The translations under genes and the position numbers were made by a program. From Tanypteryx hageni (taxonomy: Eukaryota > Arthropoda > Insecta > Odonata > Petaluridae), in assembly GCA_028673005.1 (NCBI GenBank), contig CM054118.1, positions 2,997,410 through 3,061,409 on the forward strand: a stretch of DNA of 64,000 nt, in the 5' to 3' direction. Each line of letters starts with the position of its first letter. Position 1 is the stretch's first letter. Shown in pieces: positions 33,582-42,436 of this stretch. Under the pieces are notes generated by a model. It was not told the origin of the DNA, made no database searches, and saw nothing but the letters and a program-made list of their open reading frames with translations.

Positions 33582-36500
33582 GTGGAAAGCAAGAGGGAAA
33601 CTACCACATTACAATCCCTAGTAAAGATTATATGGTTGGACAATATGAGTTCTCTCGAGGTAAAACATTCCGGAGGTAAAATAGTCCCCCAATCGGATCT
33701 CCGAGCGGGGACTGCCTTGAGGAAAACATTTGTCGAAAGTAAATTACGAATAGGGACTTGGAACGTAAGAACTATGAGAAAGGCAGGAAAGCTAGAGAAC
33801 TTGAAAGAAGAAATGAGAAGAAATAGAGTTGACATTATAGGGCTAAGCGAAACTAGATGGGAGGGAGAAGGACAGTTCGACTCGGAAGAATTCACGGTAG
33901 TTTATTCTGGAGGAAATAGTGGGGAAAGGGGAGTAGCTCTGGTACTTAGGAAAGATATGATGAAAAGCGTGACAAAGATAATAGCAACGAACGATAGACT
34001 GATGGCAATAAAGCTAAAAGCAGTCCCAGTGGACATGCTGATAATCCAGGTATATATGCCAACGTCAGCTCATGACGATGAAGAAATAGATGAGATCTAT
34101 GAGCAAATTAATGAAATTTACGAAGAAGACGGAAGAGGAAAGGTAAACTGCATAATAATGGGAGATTGGAACAGCATAGTCGGAGAAGGACAGGAAGAAA
34201 ATGTTGTCGGGCAATACGGACTTGGGAAGAGAAATCGAGGAGGGGAGAAACTCGTAGAATTCTGCATCAATAATGACCTTGTAGTGACTAATACATGGTT
34301 CAAAAACCATAAACGAAGGTTATACACATGGAAAAGCGCAGGAGATAGAATGAGATGCCAAATAGATTACATCCTTGTAAAACAAAGATTTAGGAACAGC
34401 ATAAAGAACGCCAAGGTATTGCAAGGAGCAGACATTGATTCAGATCACAGCCTTCTAATACTTGACGTGAGTACAAAGCTCAAACAAATAAGAAAAACGA
34501 GAAGAGAAAGACAGACCTGGGACCTAGAAAAACTGAAAGAAAGGCAGGATGTAGTCAGCATTAAGTTGGAAGATAACCTAAGAAAGTTGGAAAACAAACC
34601 GAAGACCGTCGATATAGAATGGGATGAAATTAAAACCAGTATCAACGATACCTTGGATAAAGAGATTGGAAAACAAGAGAAGAAAATCAGAAAACCATGG
34701 ATCACGAAGGAAATGCTGGAGAAAATGGATGAGAGACGAAAATGGAAAAACGTTAACAGTGAAGAAGGTAGAGCCAACTATAGGCGTATAAACAATGAGT
34801 TGAGAAGGGTAACAGATAAAGCTAGAGAAAATTGGCTCAAAGGAAAATGTGATGAAATAGAACAAATGGAGAAGTTAGGACGGTACGATATGATGTACAC
34901 TAGAGCACACGAGTTAGAAGATAAGAAATCTAATGGAATTCATGGTGTGGGAATTATGAATACGGATGGGAAGATAGTCTCAGAAACAAAGGATGTAGCA
35001 CAGGTATGGGAAGGATACATTAAGGAATTATACAGCAAACAGACAGGAGCGGCAAAAATAGAACTGGAAAATGAGGAAAACGTTGAAGAAGACAACTTAG
35101 GACCAAGTATTATGGAGAGCGAAGTAGAAAAAGCGATAGTGGAACTTAAGAAGGGGAAAGCCACGGGCAGCGATGGAATACCGGCTGAGATACTTAAAGT
35201 CATAGGATCAGAAGGACTAAAAGCGATCACGAAATTAATTAATAAGATTTACGACACGGGAGAGTGGCCTCAGGATTTCCTAGAAGTAACAATGATCCCT
35301 CTAAAGAAGAAGCCAAAGGCAATGCAGTGTAAAGATTACAGAACTATAAGCCTTCTGTCACACACATCCAAGATCATCACGAGGATTCTTAATAAAAGGC
35401 TGGAGAAAAAGGCAGAAGAAATAATAGGGGAAGATCAATTCGGTTTCAGAAAAGGACGAGGAACTAGAGATGCTATAGGAGTAGTTAGAATCATATCAGA
35501 AAGGGCAATAGAATACAGTCAAGATATCTGCGCATGTTTCGTAGACTGGCAGAAGGCCTTTGATAGAGTAAATTGGGTAAAGTTGATGAAGATATTAAAG
35601 GATATAGGTGTAGACTGGAAAGACAGGAGACTGATTAGGAATCTATATGAGAATCAAGTTGTAAAGGTCAGGTTTGAGAATGTGGACACCTGCGGAATAA
35701 ATATCGGTAGAGGAGTAAGACAAGGCTGCTGCCTATCGCCAACCCTATTCAATATATATGGAGAAATTCTAATGCAAGAAGCTTTAGAAGGCACAGGGGA
35801 TTTCAAAATTGGAGGAAGGATTATAAGAACAGTAAAATACGCAGATGATCAAGTACTTCTAGCAAGAAAGGAAGAGGAGCTACAAAAAATGATAAATAGA
35901 CTAGTGATAACAGGTAGAAAATACGGTATGGAAATAAATACAGAAAAATCCAAGGTCATTCGAATATCGGGTAAAGAAGAGAATCTGAACATAACTATTG
36001 GGGGAAAGCCATTAGAACAAGTTTCAGAATATAAATACCTTGGAAGTATCATAACACGAGAGGCAAAATGTACGGATGAGATCAAAACTAGAATAGGAAA
36101 AGCAAAAGCGGCTTTCAGGAGAAAGAAACAACTACTTACAGGGAATATAAGGGAAGATATCCGCAAGAAGTTGATAAAATGCTACGTATGGAGTATAGCA
36201 TTGTATGGGGCAGAAACATGGACGCTAAGGAAAAATGACATCAAATACTGCGCTTATAAAAAAAGACCTGGGAAATTGCATCGGCGAATGCTGCTTCACC
36301 ATGACAATGCTCCAGCATATTCATCTACGGTATCAAGAGCTGTGTTTCGAGAATTGCGCTGGAAAACGGTGTCTCACCCATCCTACAGTCCAGACTTGGG
36401 TCCTTCGGACTTTTTTCAGTTTCCCAAATTAAAGGAGCACATCAAGGGAGTTGGTTGGAAATCGATATCTGAGACCAAACAAGCAGCTTTGAACTGGTTT

Positions 36501-36584
36501 CATTCTAACGATCAAAATTTCTACAGAAATGGGTTAGAACGATGGCGACATCGAATGAAAAAGTGTTTAAGAGTTAAATGGTGA
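33582..36584 (+). CDS. LINE endonuclease-reverse transcriptase fused in frame to mariner transposase C-terminus
   Basis: This 1000-codon frame starts at the first methionine; the methionine about 20 codons later is an equally possible start. Residues about 54-300 form an apurinic-type endonuclease: LRIGTWNVRTM, DIIGLSETRWEG (catalytic Glu), IMGDWNSIVG (about 195), QIDYILV and SDHSLL (about 287, catalytic Asp-His). Residues about 500-800 form the reverse transcriptase: KGKATGSDGIPAEIL, CFVDWQKAFDRVNW (about 653), GVRQGCCLSPTLFNIY and VKYADDQVLLA (about 752, catalytic Asp pair), then EYKYLGSIIT. The LINE part ends at about residue 886 after TWTLRKNDIK. The remaining 114 residues are the C-terminal third of a mariner transposase with HHDNAPAYSS and HPSYSPDLGPSDFF, ending at a natural transposase stop. 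The domain order and RQGC motif suggest an RTE-like clade; single-frame proteins of this type are about 950-1000 residues. The normal tail of the LINE protein is displaced to 36882. Translation is not demonstrated. Confidence 0.85.
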   Translation: MESKRETTTLQSLVKIIWLDNMSSLEVKHSGGKIVPQSDLRAGTALRKTFVESKLRIGTWNVRTMRKAGKLENLKEEMRRNRVDIIGLSETRWEGEGQFDSEEFTVVYSGGNSGERGVALVLRKDMMKSVTKIIATNDRLMAIKLKAVPVDMLIIQVYMPTSAHDDEEIDEIYEQINEIYEEDGRGKVNCIIMGDWNSIVGEGQEENVVGQYGLGKRNRGGEKLVEFCINNDLVVTNTWFKNHKRRLYTWKSAGDRMRCQIDYILVKQRFRNSIKNAKVLQGADIDSDHSLLILDVSTKLKQIRKTRRERQTWDLEKLKERQDVVSIKLEDNLRKLENKPKTVDIEWDEIKTSINDTLDKEIGKQEKKIRKPWITKEMLEKMDERRKWKNVNSEEGRANYRRINNELRRVTDKARENWLKGKCDEIEQMEKLGRYDMMYTRAHELEDKKSNGIHGVGIMNTDGKIVSETKDVAQVWEGYIKELYSKQTGAAKIELENEENVEEDNLGPSIMESEVEKAIVELKKGKATGSDGIPAEILKVIGSEGLKAITKLINKIYDTGEWPQDFLEVTMIPLKKKPKAMQCKDYRTISLLSHTSKIITRILNKRLEKKAEEIIGEDQFGFRKGRGTRDAIGVVRIISERAIEYSQDICACFVDWQKAFDRVNWVKLMKILKDIGVDWKDRRLIRNLYENQVVKVRFENVDTCGINIGRGVRQGCCLSPTLFNIYGEILMQEALEGTGDFKIGGRIIRTVKYADDQVLLARKEEELQKMINRLVITGRKYGMEINTEKSKVIRISGKEENLNITIGGKPLEQVSEYKYLGSIITREAKCTDEIKTRIGKAKAAFRRKKQLLTGNIREDIRKKLIKCYVWSIALYGAETWTLRKNDIKYCAYKKRPGKLHRRMLLHHDNAPAYSSTVSRAVFRELRWKTVSHPSYSPDLGPSDFFQFPKLKEHIKGVGWKSISETKQAALNWFHSNDQNFYRNGLERWRHRMKKCLRVKW

Positions 36585-36673
36585 ATATGTTGTAAAATAA
36601 CTCCAAAATAAATGGTTCTTTTTGTGTTTATTTTTTTATATGATAATTCCAGGAACTTTTTGATTATTAACTC
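36246..36673 (+). mobile_element. Mariner 3' fragment (transposase C-terminus and degraded inverted repeat)
   Basis: From ACTGCGCTTATAAAAAAAG onward the sequence matches the reverse complement of the complete mariner at about 6200-6608. The transposase end is better preserved here: after KLKEHIKGVGWKSISE it continues without a shift to HRMKKCLRVKW and a stop. The terminal part has CCAGGAACTTTTTGATT, corresponding to the inverted repeat, followed by a diverged ATTAACTCG where CACCTCG is expected. The 5' two thirds of the transposon are missing. Confidence 0.85.
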
Positions 36674-36727
36674 GTAAATACGCCAACGCGATCTCCAGAG
36701 CAACATTACTTCGACCAGATGGAGCTC
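36670..36727 (-). repeat. Right arm of the 58-bp inverted repeat
   Basis: This is the reverse-complement partner of 33183-33240. It begins where the mariner end is degraded and lies inside the block that interrupts the LINE, so the arm is foreign to the LINE. Confidence 0.7.
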
Positions 36728-36833
36728 TTTCTCTCTCTCTCCATCGCTGACATAGGGAATATGCCCAAAAAGTTTTCGTTTTTGTGTGAGTGTGTCTCTT
36801 TGACGCTCCCAGCAGCCTTCCAACTTTGTAATA

Positions 36834-36837
<4 letters not shown>

Positions 36838-36879
<42 letters not shown>
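36838..36879. repeat. TA microsatellite
   Basis: About 20 TA units separate the foreign block from the resumed LINE C-terminal tail. Confidence 0.95.
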
Positions 36880-36881
<2 letters not shown>

Positions 36882-37037
36882 AAAAGGTTTCAGCTGATAG
36901 ACGATTTGAAAGGGAAAGAGAGTTATCAAGATATAAAGAGAACAGCGGAAAATAGGAGTATATGGAGAACCAGGTTTAACCAAGAATAATCACGGACCTG
37001 TCTACGGACAGACTACCTATGATGATATATATATATA
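36882..37037 (+). pseudogene. Displaced C-terminal tail and 3' end of the RTE-like LINE
   Basis: The frame reads RKRFQLIDDLKGKESYQDI then KRTAENRSIWRTRFNQE and a stop. This is the arginine-rich, Trp-Arg-containing end typical of this LINE protein. After the stop, CTGTCTACGGACAGACTACC and an ATGATGATAT tail form the 3' end. The copy at 14726-14906 carries the same features. About 80 residues of the usual tail between the end of the reverse transcriptase region and this point are missing. Confidence 0.8.
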
Positions 37038-37043
37038 TCATAC

Positions 37044-37080
37044 GTAAGAAGCGTCAATATAGTATAGAGATGCGTAAGTA
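37044..37080 (+). repeat. Decayed head of the hairpin-headed repeat
   Basis: AAGCGTCAATATAGTATAGAG followed by ATGCGTAAG aligns with the head of the element at 38905 (CCGTCAATATGACGGGTATGCGTGG). The hairpin is destroyed by mutation. Like that copy, it directly follows a LINE 3' end with the CCTATGATGAT tail. Confidence 0.45.
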
Positions 37081-37129
37081 AAGCGTTCTTTCAATGCTTT
37101 AGCACGAGAGAGAAGGCACCCGAATTTTC

Positions 37130-37370
37130 AGTCTACTTTCCAGGTGGATATAGTCTTATAGTTTGGTTATGGGTCTATTTGTGTCCCCCCTTATTACTTT
37201 TGAACAAATAAACCGATCTTCATGGCATTTGGTGGAAATTTCTTATCACTTTGGCCGAGCTCCCGAGGATAGTTTTTGTTGGAAATATTGAAGGCACGGG
37301 TTCGATTCCAGGAACAATCCTTTCTATTTGATTCACATGGGAAATCTGAAATGCATCGTGCAGAGTAATT
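37130..37370 (+). mobile_element. SINE-like interspersed repeat, copy 1
   Basis: The sequence has a tRNA-like A box (TTGGCCGAGCTCCCGAGGAT) and B box (GGGTTCGATTCC) about 40 bases apart, then a 3' body containing ATTTGATTCACATGGGAAATC. The same order is present in reverse complement at 55575-55812, and the similarity also extends upstream of the tRNA-like part (CTACTTTCCAG, TTGGTGGAAAT). Pol III promoter motifs plus two dispersed copies support a SINE, but the upstream similarity means that it may be part of a larger element. Confidence 0.6.
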
Positions 37371-37379
37371 TTCTCGCAA

Positions 37380-38680
37380 TTTAAAGTATCTTAGATTTGT
37401 AATATCGGAGCAAGTTTTGTACTATTCTCTGAGGAAAAGAATGAAGATTTTAATTTAATCGTAGAATTTTGCTTATCAATTGTATTTCTTAGAATTTCGC
37501 GTAAATACTGGCGATTTTGCAGTTATTAGCATTCATTACGAAAGTGTTGCCATAGCAACAACTATTGTTGCACTCAGATTCGGTATATTATAATACGTAC
37601 TCGTGTTATTCTTGCCTTCGAATGCATTTCTAGTATTTTATAACACTAAATTATGAAATTTGGGAACACGAAGAGGAACTCATCCGCGATTACTTTAAAG
37701 CTATTAAAGGCAATAAAAGTTTAAAATAATTGATTAAATGGACCTAAGCATTAAAATTTCCTTTTGGATCATCTTTTTCACAGTAATAATCTTGTTATTA
37801 ATTTCTTTTCAGTTCATTTCTCGTTGAAATTTTTGATAATTAACGATTTTTATAGTAATTTTCATATTTTTTTTGCAGTGCATCTTATAATTTACCGGTG
37901 TTATAAATTCGCATCTCATACATGAATCACGCAATGAGTCATTCCTTGGCATGCAGACATTTTTCGTTATCATTTAAAAATATTTCAAGAATGAGGTACT
38001 ATTATTATGCGAAGAGAAAAATTTAAGTCACATATTATTAAATACCTAAAAATTCGTTTTAATACGATTTTTTCACGTTTTCGCGCATTTTATTTACTAA
38101 TGAAAGATGCTTGCATTCTGCAAGCATTTCATCTCACCTTGAAAAAACATTCATTTTCAGAGAGATATTTCATCATTGGAATTTTTTTTTTAATTCTAAA
38201 GATTTCTCCTCTGCACCGATTTTCGTTCTTTCCTTATGTAAAAATAATAGAGTAAAACAATCTCTAAATATGCAATTTTATGAATATTATACTTTTTCCA
38301 CAGTAGGGTACTAAAGCCACACATTTCTGCCAAATTTTAAAGTTTAGGTTATCTAGAAGTGAAATTTTGTTTATTTGTTTAAATTTTAAAAATGTTAACT
38401 GTCGAAACAACATATTCATCGAGATTTTTTAATGTTTATTTGAGTATGCGCACTAAGCTCTAAATAACTTAAAATTTTCAGCTCCAACACGACATTAATT
38501 TTTTCACAATTCTCTAATATTTCCTGTTTTTTATTTTGACGTCGTTGTTATAAATTTACGCCGTAGTTTTAAATCAATTGCATTATAATACAATCCACTG
38601 ATTCTCTTTAGCAGCACTAAATTAAAGCTATTATTATATAAGGTTCATCAACCCCCATAATTGAAAGGAGTAATGTTCTT
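37380..38680. other. AT-rich sequence, no gene recognised
   Basis: Open frames are short and without recognised motifs. No RNA gene or element end was seen. Confidence 0.5.
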
Positions 38681-38718
38681 TTATTTAATAACATATATCG
38701 CTTAAGCAAGAAAAAAGT

Positions 38719-38792
38719 CTGCTATGACCGGGAATCGAACCTGGGTATTCCACTTGCCGGGCGGATATTCTACCACTGAACCATCGTAGCAG
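38719..38792 (-). tRNA. tRNA-Gly-like sequence, probably a pseudogene or SINE head
   Basis: On the minus strand the 74 bases fold as a tRNA: a seven-base acceptor stem CTGCTAC/ATAGCAG with six pairs, D arm with TGGTTCAGTGGTAGAAT, anticodon stem TCCGC/GTGGA, and T arm around GGTTCGATTCC with one mismatch. The D-arm sequence and length match eukaryotic tRNA-Gly(GCC). However, the anticodon loop CCGGCAA has C instead of the universal U at position 33, and by position would read GGC rather than GCC. It is therefore unlikely to be a working tRNA. No T-run terminator directly follows on the minus strand; the nearest is the CTTTTTTC about 3 bp beyond the end, which could act as one. Confidence 0.6.
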
Positions 38793-38879
38793 AACAATTT
38801 TCTCGTTTCTGAACGAGGATGTTTTCTTGGTTGGGACGGAACTAACTAAGCTAGTATCACACTGGCCCAACGGATGTCC

Positions 38880-38904
38880 AGACAGACTGCCTATGATGAT
38901 GATG
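38880..38904 (+). mobile_element. LINE 3' tail remnant
   Basis: CCAGACAGACTGCCTATGAT followed by further GATGA matches the end of the RTE-like LINE at about 36999-37025. Only the last bases of the LINE remain recognisable. Confidence 0.5.
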
Positions 38905-39931
38905 ACTAGTACAAACGACCGTCAATATGACGGGTATGCGTGGATTAAATATTAAATTTATGGCATTTTCCATTCTTCCTCCTTTTCTCCCTTCCATTTT
39001 CGTCTTTCATATTTTAAATTTAATTTGATTTTTCCCATTTTTCGACATTTCATAAAGAGGTTGCAACGAAACAAAATCATGAAGGACTAAAACCAATTGA
39101 ATGTTTCTTAAAAGTTTCATGTAAATTTAAATTAAATAAACATGTAGCGTAAAAACGTCAGAAACGACTCCAGTGCATTGTAATGATGGACAACTCAACA
39201 TTTAAATATGAAGATACTTCACGAGTACTTTGAAAATATCATTTCATTCGCAAATTTTATAAGGCAGTTTAAAGCAAATTACTATATTGACATTGATTAT
39301 GATTAATTTCTTTCGATAATTAAGCAAGATATTTATATTGATTACAAAAAATATGTAAATTAAAAAAGCTACTTACTAAGTTCTTTCGTCGTAAAAGTAA
39401 ACAAAACAAAAAGCTAATTAAAATATTAGTGGTCGTATGTTCGTTCGCATTTCTTCCACGCCTCAGAAATGGCACTCCAGTAAATAAACCTATCGTTCAA
39501 GTTAAGCCATCATCACTTCCCTTTCGATTAAAAAGCATTAAAAATATATATAGAAAGAGTTCTCACAATTTATTTCAAATACAATATCAAAGTTCATGTT
39601 ATTGCTTTTAGATATAGGCGTAATTTTGCTAGACCAGCAACAATGCCGTCACATAGACGATGAAATCTTTTTTTCTAAATTTAGCCAAATGTTCGTGTTA
39701 ATAACGAATTTGTAAAACGATTCTACGCGTATTCGAAAATCGGTGACTGAAAAATGAATATCCGTTCTTTTAGGCGTCGTTTGGTGCAAGCCCCGTACTC
39801 ATATCTTAATTCTAAGTGATTTAAAATGCAAATGAAGAATGTGCTGCAACTGTCCAAACCTGAAACCCGCGCAAACAAACAGAAAGAAGGATACAATTCT
39901 CTTTTATATATATATATATATATTAGACTAA
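38905..39931 (+). mobile_element. Hairpin-headed repeat, about 1.03 kb copy
   Basis: The copy starts ACTAG, then carries the hairpin CCGTCAATATGACGG at 38919-38933. The middle (about 39000-39345) matches 48830-49175. The 3' part, CAAGCCCCGTACTCATATC, AATTCTAAGTGATTTAAAA, a CAAACAAACAGA stretch and CTTTTATATA, matches 63660-63835, and the copy ends near ATTAGACTAATC. No protein is encoded. I cannot assign a superfamily: the fixed ACTAG ends and the terminal hairpin might suggest a Helitron-like or other non-autonomous element. Confidence 0.6.
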
Positions 39932-40209
39932 TCATACTGCAGGATCTAACAATGAAGAAGGAGACTATATTATAGTCGTAAAATCTATAGTTGTGAAATG
40001 TTTATAATCTAATTTCATCAAGTTAAATATATAGTAAAATAGGTAAAAATTGTTTCTGTAGATCTTTGAGTTTGATGATAACTTTGCGTTATTTCGCAAT
40101 TGAGAAAAATCGCCATGTTAACAAAGAATTGAATCACCCGTTTTCTTTCTTTTTTTCTTTAAATTAGAATCGTTCCACAGCAATAGGTATTATAGGCTTC
40201 AGTATAGGA

Positions 40210-40500
40210 CAGTGATTCTCTAACTGTTTGCCGCGGTACACTAGTGTTCCGCAGTAGATTTTTAGGGGTCCCTCAATAAAATTTGTTTAGTAAAAAAAAT
40301 CAGCGATTTGCGTGTGCTGGTTGGTAATTAGGACAATAATTTTTGTTCAAGTAAATTGATTATGTAGCAGCATCAACAAATGGATGCGTCCAAATGTTGT
40401 AATATCCGTATCTAAAAATATATTGAGCTTGCTCGGGTGCCGCGAAACGCTCTTTATCTTTGAAAGTGGGCCGTGGCTCAAAAAAGTTTGAGAATCACTG
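40210..40500. mobile_element. Non-autonomous hAT element (MITE), 291 bp
   Basis: The termini are CAGTGATTCTCTAACTGTTT and, from the other end, CAGTGATTCTCAAACTTTTT, a clear inverted repeat of about 17 bp. The flanks GTATAGGA (40202-40209) and GTATAGGG (40501-40508) form an 8-bp target duplication with one mismatch. Inner sequence GCCGCGG and GGGCCGTGGC is typical of subterminal regions of such elements. There is no coding capacity, so mobilisation would depend on a transposase from elsewhere. Confidence 0.9.
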
Positions 40501-40509
40501 GTATAGGGT

Positions 40510-41100
40510 GCCCTTTTTATTGACATACCATGTATTATACATACATTTTAACATTATGTGTTGACATTAATAAAACCGCCACTTCCTGCCTGCTTCAGCG
40601 GCTCATTATCTTTTTAAAGCGATACTCGTTTGCAACTGCATTTCCGAACGGGGTCCACAGAGATCGCCTTCTGAGGATAGACTCCTCTCTCGAAATCAGT
40701 TGTGCAAAGCGGCAAAAATAGACGCACCGAAAACTTGGCCGTTTACATTTTCCAGAAAAAAGGAGGATACTGCGATAGCGGTCGTGCACTCGGATAAAAA
40801 GACTTCATCAGTGGCTTTTACGATCGTTTATTTTCGTCCATCCCTTTTTTCGATTCGTCCTCGCTAAAAAAACGAAGAGGAAAGCTGCTTCAGCGGAAAC
40901 TAAAACAGAGGGTAAGATTTTTTCGCCCCTTTAGGAAGGGGAATCCGATTAAATTTCTATTTTCGAGGAAATCTACCCCGAACATAAAGTTGTCTCGATG
41001 GCGGCATTTAGATCGCTAAACTTTTCCCCGTCGCTTATAAACGTAACTTTGCTCGACCGGGGGAAGAAAACACACGCAAACACATAAATGAAAAAGTCGG
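40510..41100. other. No gene recognised
   Basis: Mixed-composition sequence with overlapping open frames of 63-64 codons on both strands at 40530-40789. No motif was recognised. Confidence 0.45.
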
Positions 41101-41105
41101 AGGTC

Positions 41106-41135
41106 TCTAAACACACACACACACACACACACAAG
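41106..41135. repeat. CA microsatellite
   Basis: About 13 CA units. Confidence 0.95.
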
Positions 41136-41189
41136 TACGGGAAAAGTCTACGACGTCAGGTGGGAGTGGAAAAATTAGTAGAATAGAAG

Positions 41190-41370
41190 AGTGAGTAAAA
41201 TAGGTGGATTGGAGGGGTGAGTAAAATAGGTGGATTGGAGGAGTGAGTAAAATAGGTGGATTGGAGGGGTGAGTAAAATAGGTGGATTGGAGGAGTGAGT
41301 AAAATAGGTGGATTGGAGGGGTGAGTAAAATAGGCGGATTGGAGGGGTGAGTAAAATAGGTGGATTGTAG
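41190..41370. repeat. 26-bp minisatellite, about seven copies
   Basis: The unit GTGAGTAAAATAGGTGGATT plus GGAGGG recurs almost without change. Over the first copies the unit ends alternate between GGAGGG and GGAGGA, suggesting a 52-bp higher-order unit. One copy has GGCGGATT. The high similarity implies recent expansion. Confidence 0.95.
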
Positions 41371-41374
41371 AGAA

Positions 41375-42430
41375 GAAAAAATGAATGGAAAGGGAAGGGA
41401 TTAGTGAAGAAGACGAAAATGTAAAGATATAGGTCGGTGTCAGCTCCTTATTATAATAAAAGCCTTTGTTTGTGATTCTATCACGGTGAGATAATTGTTG
41501 GTTGTTGAGGTCAACCGTATTGTTGCTATGTCCATATGATTATTCATATCAAATTGGATTTAGATACGGGGCAGTATTACGTGTTTACCTGAATGGCTAA
41601 TATGTGGTATAGAATGATATTTCTTGAGTTGTGCAGATCAAAGTTAATTCGTAATGAATGTATTGTTTAGACACGTCTAAGTTGTAAATAATGAAATAAT
41701 TGATGTATTTGCATCTAAGTAAACAAATATTTCCAACTATTACATTAGAATTTTTTCAAATTATAACAAATCTATTATTTTGTTTATTTATGCTTCAGTT
41801 TAGAAGCAGCACTTGGCTGCGATATACTAATTAGATTATTCAGAGCCTTGAATAAATAAATTCCACGAAATGAAGGTGGATAATCGAATTTCAAAAAAGA
41901 AAATGTGTCGAATGTATCCTTTCCTGTCATATTGACAATCATTTACACACAAAATTGAAAACAGCCATCGTAATTTGGTTTATCACTTTCCGCTCATAAT
42001 TTAGATGTTTTCCTTTAGATCTCAATCAAATAAGTTGTTGATTTTATTTTCGACTGTATTTTTGTCTCACGTGTCCGTAGCGAACGGTGAGGCGAATTAC
42101 GTAAGTTACTTTAATCAGCGCTTAAAACCGCCAAACCATAAAATTGACATTTATTTTTTTATATTCATTTAAGGTTGACAATGACTCATGTTTAATATTT
42201 GTTAATTTTCATTTCTCAGCTGACTTATCAAACTCTTTTAACTATATTTAAGAAGACATAGTTCGTGCCCACCCGTCCTTTTGTAAAACATCTACATGTA
42301 AGGTTGGATTTAATAACAACACAATATTAAAGTTGTCTTTAAAAAACTTACAATATGTCAAGCAGCAAGCGTGTCAAAACCGTAAATAGGTATATAATCC
42401 ATATAAAAACCCGTAACCAAGGTTTCTCAT
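41375..42430. other. AT-rich sequence, no gene recognised
   Basis: Nothing could be supported in this interval. Confidence 0.5.
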
Positions 42431-42436
42431 ATTTAA

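Larger units (their letters stand above)
33445..37037 (+). mobile_element. RTE-like LINE, interrupted near its 3' end
   Basis: The element comprises a short 5' untranslated region (33445-33581), a long open frame encoding endonuclease and reverse transcriptase, a foreign block at 36241-36881 (mariner 3' part, a 58-bp inverted-repeat arm, a CT-rich stretch and a TA array), and the displaced C-terminal tail with the 3' end (36882-37037). The 3' end finishes in CCTATGATGATAT, the same ATG-type tail as in the other copies (14726, 38880). A second copy, 5' and 3' incomplete, lies on the minus strand at 58091-61197. The intact frame suggests that this copy integrated recently compared with the other elements of the window. 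Confidence 0.85.

Noticed and set aside
34065..36166. Minus-strand frames of 69-110 codons across the LINE
   Set aside because: They are shadows of the plus-strand LINE coding region.
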